Source: Myxococcales bacterium (GTDB lineage Bacteria > Myxococcota_A > Polyangia > Polyangiales > Ga0077539). Taken from it: a stretch of DNA of 64,000 nt. The DNA is taken from the NCBI GenBank assembly GCA_016793325.1, contig JAEUKI010000060.1:62001-126000 (forward strand), written 5' to 3'. A program made the translations under genes and the position numbers. The first letter of the stretch is position 1; each line of letters begins with the position of its first letter. Of the stretch, positions 8,751 to 16,881 are shown piece by piece. The notes below the pieces were generated by a model. The model searched no databases. It was not told the DNA's origin and was given only the letters and a program-made list of their open reading frames with translations.

Positions 8751-9557
8751 CTACGGTCGATCCCCGGCGCTCGTCGAGTCTCCAGCGAGCGCCGCGCGAT
8801 TCTTCAACGAGCCGCGGATCGAGAGCACGGCCAGCAGCGCGAAGAGCCCCTCGAACGCGGGCAAGACGTAGGACGGCCCGTCGGCCATCGCGAGGAGCAC
8901 CGCGTTGGCGATCGCGAACATCGTGAGCGTGTACGCGCCTGCGAACGAGGTCTCGTCGGCGCGCGGCTTGAAGAAATGCAGCGCGATTCCCTCGGCGCTC
9001 GTGAGGACAGCGGTCGCGCCGGTGCGCAGCGGTCCGTCGCCGGAGGCCGACTCGACGTGCGCGACGAGCCACACCGTCGCGCCCTCTTTCGCGACGAGCT
9101 GAACCGTGAGCATCGATCCGTCGGCGGTGCTCTCGGTCTTCGCGACGATTCGGCGGGCGATTTTGGGGCTCACGCCGACCTCGACGCTGACCAGCGAACG
9201 CGCTGGCAATCGAACGATCGAGCCGCTGTCGAGCGTGAGCACGACGTCTCCCGCGAGCTCGACGACGGACGGGTCCGACCCCTTCTGTCGTCGCCGAAAC
9301 GACGCCAACAGAACATCGAGCTCCGCCGCGCCGCCAGAGCCCGACGAGAGCGTCGCGCGCGTCGAGGTGCGCCCGTCGAGCCAGCGGCCGTTTCCCTTGC
9401 TGTCGAAGCGCCGCGCGGCGGTGCGCGCCATGCGATAGCGCAGGACGAGCGCCGCGAGCGCGAGCAAGAACACAGGGACCGTGAGCCACGCCCACGAGAG
9501 CGCCTCGTCGCCGATCGCCGCGAGCGCGTCGAGGCCGATGGGACCGATGGGGATCAC
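8751..9557 (-). CDS. Membrane protein of unknown function, two to three TM helices
   Basis: 268 residues starting at GTG 9557, chosen because it overlaps the upstream stop as GTGA and is preceded by AGGAG (complement of 9565-9569) at 7-nt spacing. Membrane helices are expected at about 14-38 (ALSWAWLTVPVFLLALAALVL) and 205-250 (MFAIANAVLLAMADGPSYVLP and FEGLFALLAVLSI). Between them is a beta-rich domain of about 160 residues with repeated VVELAGDVVLTLDSG, SVEVGVSPKIARR and TVQLVAKEGATVWLVAHV strands. The topology resembles RING-less relatives of eukaryotic MUL1/GIDE (two TM helices framing a beta domain), but that is only an impression. It is coupled to the small membrane protein upstream and followed 18 bp later by the phosphatase-like gene. 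Confidence 0.75.
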   Translation of the reverse strand: MIPIGPIGLDALAAIGDEALSWAWLTVPVFLLALAALVLRYRMARTAARRFDSKGNGRWLDGRTSTRATLSSGSGGAAELDVLLASFRRRQKGSDPSVVELAGDVVLTLDSGSIVRLPARSLVSVEVGVSPKIARRIVAKTESTADGSMLTVQLVAKEGATVWLVAHVESASGDGPLRTGATAVLTSAEGIALHFFKPRADETSFAGAYTLTMFAIANAVLLAMADGPSYVLPAFEGLFALLAVLSIRGSLKNRAALAGDSTSAGDRP

Positions 9558-9955
9558 GACGACTCTCCTGTGACGCGACGATCGAGCCGCGAAAACCCGA
9601 ATATCGAGAGCGCCGCGAACAGCGCGAGCGCGCCGTTGAAGAGCAGCCACGACGCGACGAAGGGCTTCGGCCCGCTCGCGCGAACGACGTCACCGCGCTC
9701 GTTTTGGCACTGCAGGTGCGCGCTCGACGACGAGCGGTTGCGCGAGCGCGTCGTGACGATGATGGTCTTTGCGCCGATCGGCGCCTCGGGGCAGAGCGCC
9801 GTCGCGAACACCGGCAGCGCGCGCGGCGCGAGCATGGGTCCGATCAGCGCAGGCAAGAGCGAGAGCGCGAGGACCACCACGAGGCCCAACGCGACCACCC
9901 CGCAGCCGACGGCGTTGGCGTCGGACTCGCTCGTCGATGTCTTCGTGTCGCTCAT
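9554..9955 (-). CDS. Small two-TM membrane protein, unknown
   Basis: 133 residues. An N-terminal polar tail (MSDTKTSTSESDANA) leads into a helix at about 18-45 (GVVALGLVVVLALSLLPALI), a periplasmic loop of about 60 residues with two Cys (ALCPEAPIG and HLQCQNERG, possibly paired) and a second helix near 102-122 (FVASWLLFNGALALFAALSIF). Two-TM proteins with a Cys-containing loop do not identify a function. It is the first gene of the operon running to 5141, and its stop overlaps the next start by four bases (GTGA), so production of the two membrane proteins is probably coupled. Confidence 0.7.
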   Translation of the reverse strand: MSDTKTSTSESDANAVGCGVVALGLVVVLALSLLPALIGPMLAPRALPVFATALCPEAPIGAKTIIVTTRSRNRSSSSAHLQCQNERGDVVRASGPKPFVASWLLFNGALALFAALSIFGFSRLDRRVTGESS

Positions 9956-10023
9956 CTGGGATCACCGCCGAGCCGATGGGGCGAATGCCGTCGCTCGCCG
10001 CGTCGACGGTACCCTACCATCGC

Positions 10024-11229
10024 TCACCGGACGATCCCCGCCGCGCGGAGCTTCGCGATCGTCTCGTCGTCGTAGCGCGCTCGCTCGCGAAGGACCTCGA
10101 TCGTGTGCTCTCCGAGGCGCGGGACTGGGCCGTGCGCTTCGCCCTGCCATTCGCCTTCGAATTTGATCGGGTTTCCCGCGGTGCGAATCGGCCCTGCGGG
10201 TCCTTGATCGAGCGTCGCGAGCATCTCTCGCGCGAGCACCTGCGGATCGGTGAACACCTCGTCCACGCGCTGCACCGGCGCGCACGGAACGCCCTCGCGC
10301 TCGAGCGCCTCGCACCACGCGCGCGCGGTCCTTTCGCGGAGCTTCGGCTCGATCACCGCCAGCAGCTCGGCGCTCCTCGCGCGGCGCTGGGCGTGGGTCG
10401 CGAGCGCGGGATCATCCGCCCACGAATTCAACTCGAGCGCGCGGCAGAAGCACGGCCAGAACCGATCGGTGAAGACCGCCACGACGACGGCGCCGTCCGC
10501 GGCTTCGAACGATCGATACGGCCACGCGTAGGCGTGCCCGCTGCCTTGGGGACCCAGGACCGGGCCGCCGTTGAGCGCGTAGGTGGCGGCGTACGCGAGC
10601 AGCGCGACCTGGCAATCGAGCAGCGACAGGTCGATCGCGCGACCGCGGCCCGTGCGCTCGCGGTCGAAGAGGGCGCTCGCGATCGCGAGCGCGGCGAACA
10701 TGCCCCCCGCGAGGTCGCCGAGCGGCGGGCCCATGCGCACGGCGGGGCGACCGGGTTCGCCGGTGATGGACATCGTTCCGCCGCGGGCTTGGAGGGTGAG
10801 GTCGAAGGCGACGTTGTCTCGATCGGGGCCGGTGCGACCGAAGCCGCTCATGCCACACACAATCAAGCGAGGGTTGACCGCGTGGAGCGCGCGATGGTCG
10901 CAGCCGAGCTTCTCGGCGACGCCGACGCGAAAGTTCTCGATCACCACGTCGCTCTCGCGCGCGAGGTCCCAGAGCACCTCGCGGCCCTCTTGGCGCTCGA
11001 GGTCGAGCACGATCGATCGCTTGGAGCGATGAAACGCCGCGAAATACACGCTCGTTTGGTGCTCGCCCTCGCCCACGAACGTCGGCCCCATCGCGCGCAC
11101 TTCGTCGCCGCCCGGCCGCTCGACCTTCACGACGTCCGCGCCGAGGTCCGCGAGCAGCATCGCTCCGTACGGTCCGGCCACCATGCGCGTGAGGTCGAGC
11201 ACGCGAACCCCTCGGAGTGCTGAGAGCAA
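10024..11229 (-). CDS. CaiB/BaiF family III CoA-transferase
   Basis: 401 residues, the normal length for the family, which moves CoA between acyl donors and acceptors in the cytoplasm. The family signatures are present: GVRVLDLTRMVAGPYGAMLLADLGAD at the N-terminus, KVERP, the long conserved segment ending LFDRERTGRGRAIDLSLLD, and the catalytic aspartate in GPPLGDLAGGMFA (D172), which forms the acyl-Asp intermediate. Near-identical architecture is seen in alpha-methylacyl-CoA racemase and formyl- or succinyl-CoA transferases; the sequence alone does not decide between racemase and transferase. Transcribed alone, with 38 bp before the next minus-strand gene. No other acyl-CoA enzyme lies nearby, so the pathway is unknown. 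Confidence 0.92.
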   Translation of the reverse strand: MLSALRGVRVLDLTRMVAGPYGAMLLADLGADVVKVERPGGDEVRAMGPTFVGEGEHQTSVYFAAFHRSKRSIVLDLERQEGREVLWDLARESDVVIENFRVGVAEKLGCDHRALHAVNPRLIVCGMSGFGRTGPDRDNVAFDLTLQARGGTMSITGEPGRPAVRMGPPLGDLAGGMFAALAIASALFDRERTGRGRAIDLSLLDCQVALLAYAATYALNGGPVLGPQGSGHAYAWPYRSFEAADGAVVVAVFTDRFWPCFCRALELNSWADDPALATHAQRRARSAELLAVIEPKLRERTARAWCEALEREGVPCAPVQRVDEVFTDPQVLAREMLATLDQGPAGPIRTAGNPIKFEGEWQGEAHGPVPRLGEHTIEVLRERARYDDETIAKLRAAGIVR

Positions 11230-11267
11230 TCGATCCTCCTGTGTGGGCGCGGTCCGCGCTCAATCGA

Positions 11268-11813
11268 TCACGGCGAGCGCGGCCCGATGCGAATCGGGTG
11301 GCTCGCGATCTGGTGGGCGAGCTCGGCGCGCGTGGGGTCGGTCAGGGGCGAGACGTTCCACTGGATCATGCGGTCGAGCGCGGCGACGAGCAGCGCGAGC
11401 TCGGTCTGCACGCGCACGTCGCACCCGGCGCCCGCCGCGAGCTCCGCGGGGAGCGAGGCGCAGCGGTTGAGCGCGCCGTTCGCGAGGGCGCTCGCGGCGC
11501 GGACCGAGCCTTGCGCTTCTTGCGCGCGCGCGGTCGCGAGGGACACGCGCCCGTCGCGCTGCACCTGCGCCGGGGCGCGCGAGACCACGTCGATCACGAG
11601 CCGCGGCGGCATTCGCAGATCGAGGTACCGCTGCGTGAGGGTCCGCAGGGCGACGACGTTCTCGGGCTCGCGCGCGACGAGCTCTTCGAGCGACGCGAGC
11701 GACAAGCGCTGCACCGATCGCGGGTCCATCACAGGACGCACGAAGGCGACGTTGCCTGCGAGATAGACGGTCGCGATGCCTCCAACCACGGCGAGCTGCG
11801 TGCGCCAACGCAT
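11268..11813 (-). CDS. Single-TM protein with helical (TPR-like) exterior domain
   Basis: 181 residues from the ATG at 11813 (MRWRTQLAVVGGIATVYLAG), chosen because it gives a short basic n-region and a membrane helix at 6-25; a longer frame upstream would run across the start of the divergent regulator gene. The exterior part is helical: VQRLSLASLEELVAREPENVVALRTLTQRYLD looks like one TPR hairpin, and a second helical pair with two cysteines (NRCASLPAELAAGAGCD) follows. Function unknown; it could be a scaffold or quality-control protein. Its start is 73 bp from that of the XRE regulator, so the two may share a control region. Confidence 0.6.
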   Translation of the reverse strand: MRWRTQLAVVGGIATVYLAGNVAFVRPVMDPRSVQRLSLASLEELVAREPENVVALRTLTQRYLDLRMPPRLVIDVVSRAPAQVQRDGRVSLATARAQEAQGSVRAASALANGALNRCASLPAELAAGAGCDVRVQTELALLVAALDRMIQWNVSPLTDPTRAELAHQIASHPIRIGPRSP

Positions 11814-11886
11814 CGATATCTTGTCTCGAGAAGTAGCACGAGAGCGGGCCGAGAGCGTACGGTCCTCGCGAAGGTCCCTCGCCGCC

Positions 11887-12219
11887 GTGAACGCTGACGC
11901 CATCCAATCGCTTCGAAAGTCCCTCGGGCTCTCTCAGCGCGAGCTCGCCGAGGCGCTCGCCGTCGACGTAGCGCTCGTCCGCGATTGGGAGTCGGGCGAA
12001 CAGTTCGCCACCAAAGCGCACTGCGAGGCGATGGAGAAGTTTCGCGAACACCCGCCGCCCAAGCGCGCGCGCAAAGCGAAGACCCCCATGCAGACGCTCG
12101 GCGACCCGGACTTCTGGCGGCTCGCGCGAAAGCTCCTCGCCAACCCACCGCTGCGCGCAGCGTGCGAAAAACTCGCGGCCGAATACGACGACCCCCTCGA
12201 CAAAGACGCGTCCGGGTAG
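11887..12219 (+). CDS. XRE-family HTH protein
   Basis: 110 residues from the GTG at 11887, preceded by GAAGG about 11 bases upstream; an in-frame extension to 11776 lies inside the divergent gene and is unlikely. Residues 4-55 form a lambda-repressor type helix-turn-helix (AIQSLRKSLGLSQRELAEALAVDVALVRDWESG), with the Q-x-x-A-x-x-x-x-V-x-x-x-x-x-W-E-x-G pattern of XRE regulators. The C-terminal half is Lys-rich then helical, without a recognisable effector domain. It ends 28 bp ahead of the metallo-hydrolase gene and could form a transcription unit with it. DNA-binding role is confident; target unknown. Confidence 0.75.
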   Translation: MNADAIQSLRKSLGLSQRELAEALAVDVALVRDWESGEQFATKAHCEAMEKFREHPPPKRARKAKTPMQTLGDPDFWRLARKLLANPPLRAACEKLAAEYDDPLDKDASG

Positions 12220-12247
12220 CACCCAAGGCGACTCGTTTTCGGCGCTG

Positions 12248-13132
12248 ATGGCTCGCGATCCTCTGTATCCCCTGCACAACCCGGGCGTTCCCCGCGCGCT
12301 CTCGATCGCCGGGCACGAGCTCGTGGCGTTTTCGATCAGCGGCGTCAGCACCTATGTGCTCGCGCCCGCGATCGACGCGTGCTTCGACATGGGCCACTGC
12401 CCCGTCGAGGGCGCGCGCCTTCGCAACGTGCTGCTCACGCACTGCCACCAGGATCACTCGCTCGGCGTCGTGAGGCACCGGGCGCTTCGCCAAATGTGGG
12501 GCGATTCGCGGTCCAAAGTGTTCATCCCCGAAGAGTCCCGCGCGGCGCTCGTCGCGGTGCTCCGCGCGGTCGACGCGATGGAGGGGCGGGGGCGCGAAGA
12601 CACGCTCGACAAGGACGTCGTCGGCGTGCGCGCGGGAGACACCTTCGAGCTCTCCAAGCGCACGCGCGTCGAGGCGTTCGACGTGATCCACAAGGCGCCC
12701 TCGCGCGGATACAGCGTGATCGAGCGCAGGCGCGCGCTGAAAGAGTCGTTCGTCGGCCGTCCCGGGGCCGAGCTCGGCGCCGCGCGCGATCGCGGCGAAG
12801 AGCTCTACGACTACAACGATCGAAGGACGATCACGTTCATCGGCGACAGCACGATCGAGACGCTCGAGCGCGTGGATCCCGCGGTGTTCGACTGCGACGT
12901 GGCGTTTCTCGAGGCGACGCACCTCGGGGACACCGACCGCGCCGTGAGCCAGAAGTACGGCCACACCCACCTCGACGAGCTCGCGGCGCTCTTTCGGCGA
13001 ACGCCAGCGCGGTTCGGGAGGGCGCAATTCGTCCTCAAACACTGGTCGACCCGTTATGCCCGTGATGAAATCGCCGCGGCCCTCCGAGCGCTGCCAGAGG
13101 CATTTCGCGCCAGGATTACCGCGCTTTTGTGA
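12248..13132 (+). CDS. Metallo-beta-lactamase-fold hydrolase, RNase Z-like
   Basis: 294 residues. The metal-binding motif THCHQDH (64-70) has the H-x-H-x-D-H spacing; later motifs FIGDST, FLEATH, HTHLDELAAL and the terminal KHWSTRY (compare HFSSRY of tRNase Z) give the remaining ligands. This arrangement is that of the RNase Z / ElaC family of phosphodiesterases rather than lactonases, but the usual flexible arm that clamps tRNA is not obvious; the region between about 95 and 175 could hold a shortened form (VVGVRAGDTFELSKRTRV). Activity as a tRNA 3'-end nuclease or another phosphodiesterase is possible. Start ATG at 12248, 28 bp behind the XRE gene. Confidence 0.85.
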   Translation: MARDPLYPLHNPGVPRALSIAGHELVAFSISGVSTYVLAPAIDACFDMGHCPVEGARLRNVLLTHCHQDHSLGVVRHRALRQMWGDSRSKVFIPEESRAALVAVLRAVDAMEGRGREDTLDKDVVGVRAGDTFELSKRTRVEAFDVIHKAPSRGYSVIERRRALKESFVGRPGAELGAARDRGEELYDYNDRRTITFIGDSTIETLERVDPAVFDCDVAFLEATHLGDTDRAVSQKYGHTHLDELAALFRRTPARFGRAQFVLKHWSTRYARDEIAAALRALPEAFRARITALL

Positions 13133-13515
13133 GCAAGCGAGCCCTTGTCCAGCCCCGCACGAACCGCGAGGACGCCCGTTGACGCCGGATTTTGCCCCGG
13201 TATCCTCGTCTGCTGTGCGCACCGATGCGCGATCCCTCGAAGCAACCTACGCGCACGCCATGGGGCCGAAGAGAAACAGCCAGGGAGCCATCCCTCGACG
13301 AGCGATCGTCATTCGAGGCCTTTGTGCTTCGTCGATCCCTGGTAGATTTCGCTTCGCGCGCGAGGGCGCGAGCGAGCGCGTGACACGAGCTTCACGGGCT
13401 CATCGCACACCCGAGCGCACGCCGAGCACGGCACCTCGATCAGTCATCGATTCATCAACCACCCTCAACACTCCAACTCTCGTTCACTGGTTCGTTCAAA
13501 GGTTTCGGAGAGACA
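13133..13515 (+). other. Intergenic region (383 bp), probable long leader of the RRM gene
   Basis: No convincing gene: all short open frames here lack ribosome sites and codon preference. The last about 100 bases are noticeably pyrimidine- and A-rich (CCTCAACACTCCAACTCTCG) compared with the GC-rich surroundings, as in a structured or regulated 5' untranslated region. A ribosome site, GGAGAG, lies 5 bases before the ATG at 13516. Long leaders are common for cold-shock-type RNA-binding protein genes, so post-transcriptional control of the gene at 13516 is a reasonable guess. Confidence 0.4.
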
Positions 13516-14622
13516 ATGGCGACGGAAGACTCGCGTAAGTTGTTCATGGCGGGATTGCCTGAGAGCGTCACGGAAGACGCTCTGCGTAATTTGTTCTCGG
13601 AGACGGGCGCCACCGTCACCGAGGTGTCGCTGCCGCGCGATCGCGCGACGGGACGACCCCGCGGATTCGCGTTTGTTCGGCTCGGCAGCGAAGACGAAGC
13701 CAACCGCGCTCGACAAGAGCTCGACGGGCGCATCGTCGACGGACGTCCCATCTCGGTGCGTCCGTTTCACGCAGACCCGCCTGGCGGACGCGAAGCCGGC
13801 GATCGTGGCCCTCGGCCGCGTCGCGAAGATGGCGGTGGCGGCTACGGTGGCGACCGTGGCGGAGATCGAGGAGACCGAGGAGAGCGCCCCGCGTACGGCG
13901 CTGGCCCTGGCGCGCCGAGCGGCGATCGACCCGAGCGCCCCGCAGGCGGCGGGTTCGGTGGTGATCGCGGACCGCGCGGCCCCGGCGCCGGTGGCGGACC
14001 GCGCGGAGGCGACGCGCCCGACCGCACGCTGTACGTCGGCAACCTGCCGTACGACGCGGCGCAAGAAGAGATCGAGAGCTTGTTTTCGAGCGTCGGCGCA
14101 GAGGCGCCCGCGCGCGTGTACATGCCGGTCGATCAGGACGGTCGCAAGCGCGGGTTCGGCTTCGTGACGATGGCCAGCGCAGAGGCCGCCAACGCGGCGC
14201 TCGAAGCGCTGCGCGGCGCAGAGCTCCGCAGCCGTCGATTGGTGATCAACATCGCGCACCCCAAGGGCGAGCGCCCTGCGGGCGGCGGTGATCGGCCCGA
14301 GCGTTCGGGCGGCTTCGGTGGCGGTGGCGGCGGTGGCGGCTATCGCAACACCGGTGGCGGCGGCTACGCGGGCGGCGGCGGTGGTGGCTACGCCGGCGGC
14401 GGTGGCGGCGGTGGTTACGCGGGCGGCGGTGGTGGCGCGCCCGGCGGTGGTGGCGGAGGCGGCTACGCTGGCGGTGGCGGCGGTGGTGGTGATCGCAGCC
14501 GCGGCAAGCCCGGTGATCGCGGTCGTCGTCGTGACAACGACGGCGAAGGTCGCGGAGGCGCGGGTCGTGGTCGTCGCGGAGAAGACGAGGATTGGCGCTC
14601 GAACGACTGGGACGACGAGTGA
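13516..14622 (+). CDS. Tandem RRM RNA-binding protein with RG-rich linker and Gly-rich tail
   Basis: 368 residues. RRM1 spans about 7-87, with RNP2 KLFMAGLP and RNP1 RGFAFVRL (49-56). RRM2 spans about 168-250, with RNP2 TLYVGNLP and RNP1 RGFGFVTM. The aromatic positions in RNP1 and RNP2 are largely kept, so RNA binding is expected. Between the RRMs is a basic Arg-Gly/Asp-Arg-Gly linker (about 90-165). The tail (250-345) is built of GGGGGYAGGGGG blocks with regularly spaced tyrosines, then a charged RRRDNDGEGRG end. Single-RRM, glycine-tailed proteins are known in cyanobacteria and delta-proteobacteria; two RRMs plus such a tail looks like eukaryotic hnRNP/FUS-type proteins. ATG follows GGAGAG. 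Confidence 0.93.
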   Translation: MATEDSRKLFMAGLPESVTEDALRNLFSETGATVTEVSLPRDRATGRPRGFAFVRLGSEDEANRARQELDGRIVDGRPISVRPFHADPPGGREAGDRGPRPRREDGGGGYGGDRGGDRGDRGERPAYGAGPGAPSGDRPERPAGGGFGGDRGPRGPGAGGGPRGGDAPDRTLYVGNLPYDAAQEEIESLFSSVGAEAPARVYMPVDQDGRKRGFGFVTMASAEAANAALEALRGAELRSRRLVINIAHPKGERPAGGGDRPERSGGFGGGGGGGGYRNTGGGGYAGGGGGGYAGGGGGGGYAGGGGGAPGGGGGGGYAGGGGGGGDRSRGKPGDRGRRRDNDGEGRGGAGRGRRGEDEDWRSNDWDDE

Positions 14623-14797
14623 TCGTCGCCCAGCGCTGAGCGCTCTTCGAGCGCCGTAGATCGAGTGATTTTCTCGCTCGATTTGCAGGTGTTTCCAACA
14701 TGCAACGAACGATCGTTCGCGGTCGTGATCACGGCGGGGGCCGATCGCGAAGTGCTTCGATGTGTCGACCATCGAGGCGTGCTACGCATCGCGCGCG

Positions 14798-16738
14798 ATG
14801 CCCATCGTTACAGCCACGGAGGTGACGCGCGCGTACGGAGCGCGCGTCGTGCTCGATCGAGTCTCGGTCGCCATCGAGCCCGGCGAGCGCGTGGGTTTGC
14901 TCGGCGCAAACGGCTCGGGAAAGAGCACGCTCGCGAAGATGCTCGCGGGCATCGAGGCCCCCGACACGGGCACGATCGCGACGCGACGCGGGCTCACGGT
15001 CTCGTACCTCGAGCAAGAGCCGCGCTTCGCGCCGGGCGTCACGGCGTATCAAGCGGTCGAGCAAGCGCTCACGCGATGGCGCGCGGCGATGGCCCGCTAC
15101 GAAGCGATCGCAGAGCGCGTCGCGCGCGGCGACGGTTCGGCGGACGCGCTCGCCAAGGAGCAGTCGGACGCGGCCGAAGAGGTCGAGCGGCAAGGCGGCT
15201 GGGACCCCTCGCATCGCGTGCGCAATTTTCTCGAGCGCCTCGGGGTTCAGTCGTCGGACGCGCCGGTCGATCGGATGTCGGGCGGAGAGCGCAGGCGCGT
15301 GGCGCTCGCGAGGATTCTCGCTGAAAATCCAGAGCTCGCGGTGCTCGACGAGCCGACCAACCACCTCGATCCGGACACGGTCGAGTGGCTCGAGGACTAC
15401 CTCGTCGACACGTTCGCGGGCGCGATCTTGCTCGTCACGCACGACCGCTACGTGCTCGATCGCGTCGCGACGCGCATCGTCGAGATCGACCGAGGCCGCG
15501 CGACGACGTTCGAGGGAAACTACGCGAAGTACCTCGCCATCCGCGAGGAGCGCGCCGCGCAAGAAGCGCGCGAAGAGGCCAACCGACAGAACGTCCTTCG
15601 GATCGAGCGCGACTGGCTCTCGCGGCAAGCGCCCGCGCGTACGTCGAAGCAAAAAGCGCGCATCCAGCGGGCGATGGAGCTCGAGAGCGAGGCGCGCGCG
15701 GCGCAGTTTTCGAAGCGCTTCGAGGGGACAGCGACGTTCGACGCAGCGTCGGTGCGCGGGAGCAAGCGCCTGCTCGAGGCGCGCTCGGTGGGCAAGAGCT
15801 ACGAGGGCCGCGCGCTCTTCTCGAGCGTCGATCTGATCGTTCAGCGCGGCGAGCGCATCGGCGTCGTCGGCCCGAACGGCGCGGGAAAAACCACGCTCGC
15901 GCGCATTCTCTTGGGGCAGCTCGCGCCCGACCACGGCGAGGTCACCCTCGCCCCGAGCGCGAAGTGCAAGTACCTCGATCAGAACCGCTCGGACCTCGAC
16001 GAGGACTTGCTCGTGATCGACGCGGTGGGCGACGGCTCGGACAAGGTTCAGCTCGGCGACCAGTGGATGCGCGTCGAGAGCTACCTCGATCGCTTCATGT
16101 TCGGCGCGGACAAGCTGCGTCAGCGCGTGAGCGGACTGTCGGGCGGAGAGCGCGCGAGGCTCGCCCTCGCCCGGATGCTCCGCGGAGAAGCGAACGTCCT
16201 CGTGCTCGACGAGCCGACCAACGACCTCGACCTGCCGACGCTCGCGGTGCTCGAGCAGATGCTGCTCGACTTCGACGGCGCGGTGATCGTGATCACGCAC
16301 GACCGCGCGTTTCTCGATCGGGTCGCGACGCACACGATCGCGTTCGACGGGCGAGGCAAGGTCACGCGCTACGCCGGAGGCTACGAGGACTACCGCGCGC
16401 AGCGGGCGCTCGAAGACGAGCGAGAGAAGAGCGCGAAGGCCGAGCGCGAGGCCGCCGAGCGGGCGCAGAAGGCCGCGCAAGGCGGCGCGTCGACCGACAA
16501 GAAGCGAGCGAAATCGGGGCTGTCGTGGGCCGAGCAGAAGGAGCTCGACGCGCTCCCTGCGAAGATCGACGAGGCCGAGACGGCGGTCACATCCGCGCAG
16601 AGTGTGCTCGATGACCCTGCGCTCTACACCAAGGGCGCCGAGGGGATCAGCAAGGCCAACCGCGCGCTCGCGGACGCGCAGAAGGCCCTCGACGCGCTCA
16701 TGGAGCGCTGGGAGATCCTGGAGACAAAGAAGGGTTGA
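14798..16738 (+). CDS. ABC-F family ATPase (Uup-like)
   Basis: 646 residues from the ATG at 14798; a GTG at 14762 would add 12 unconserved residues. Two ABC domains without membrane helices: the first has Walker A GANGSGKST, signature MSGGERRR and Walker B VLDEPTNHLD; the second has GPNGAGKTT, LSGGERARLALARM and VLDEPTNDLD. The region linking them (about 240-320) is a charged helical pair, SKQKARIQRAMELESEAR, the P-site tRNA interaction motif of ABC-F proteins. The C-terminus is a Lys/Ala/Glu-rich coiled coil (ELDALPAKIDEAETAVTSAQ), as in Uup and relatives. ABC-F proteins act on the ribosome or, in the case of Uup, on branched DNA; which applies here cannot be told. Confidence 0.93.
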   Translation: MPIVTATEVTRAYGARVVLDRVSVAIEPGERVGLLGANGSGKSTLAKMLAGIEAPDTGTIATRRGLTVSYLEQEPRFAPGVTAYQAVEQALTRWRAAMARYEAIAERVARGDGSADALAKEQSDAAEEVERQGGWDPSHRVRNFLERLGVQSSDAPVDRMSGGERRRVALARILAENPELAVLDEPTNHLDPDTVEWLEDYLVDTFAGAILLVTHDRYVLDRVATRIVEIDRGRATTFEGNYAKYLAIREERAAQEAREEANRQNVLRIERDWLSRQAPARTSKQKARIQRAMELESEARAAQFSKRFEGTATFDAASVRGSKRLLEARSVGKSYEGRALFSSVDLIVQRGERIGVVGPNGAGKTTLARILLGQLAPDHGEVTLAPSAKCKYLDQNRSDLDEDLLVIDAVGDGSDKVQLGDQWMRVESYLDRFMFGADKLRQRVSGLSGGERARLALARMLRGEANVLVLDEPTNDLDLPTLAVLEQMLLDFDGAVIVITHDRAFLDRVATHTIAFDGRGKVTRYAGGYEDYRAQRALEDEREKSAKAEREAAERAQKAAQGGASTDKKRAKSGLSWAEQKELDALPAKIDEAETAVTSAQSVLDDPALYTKGAEGISKANRALADAQKALDALMERWEILETKKG

Positions 16739-16881
16739 TCGACATCGGCCGCGGCGCTTCTGGCACAATGGAAAGCGCGCCGCCGGGTCGCGAAGTCGAT
16801 TCGATCGCAGGGAGAACGCCGCTGCGCAGCTGAGCGCTGGCGGCGCGGACCTCGCGACGCGCGGCGCAGAAATAAGCGCCC

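Noticed and set aside
14640..14654. Hairpin GCGCTC-TTC-GAGCGC after the RRM gene
   Set aside because: Short stem, and T residues only 15 bases later; termination is possible but not supported.
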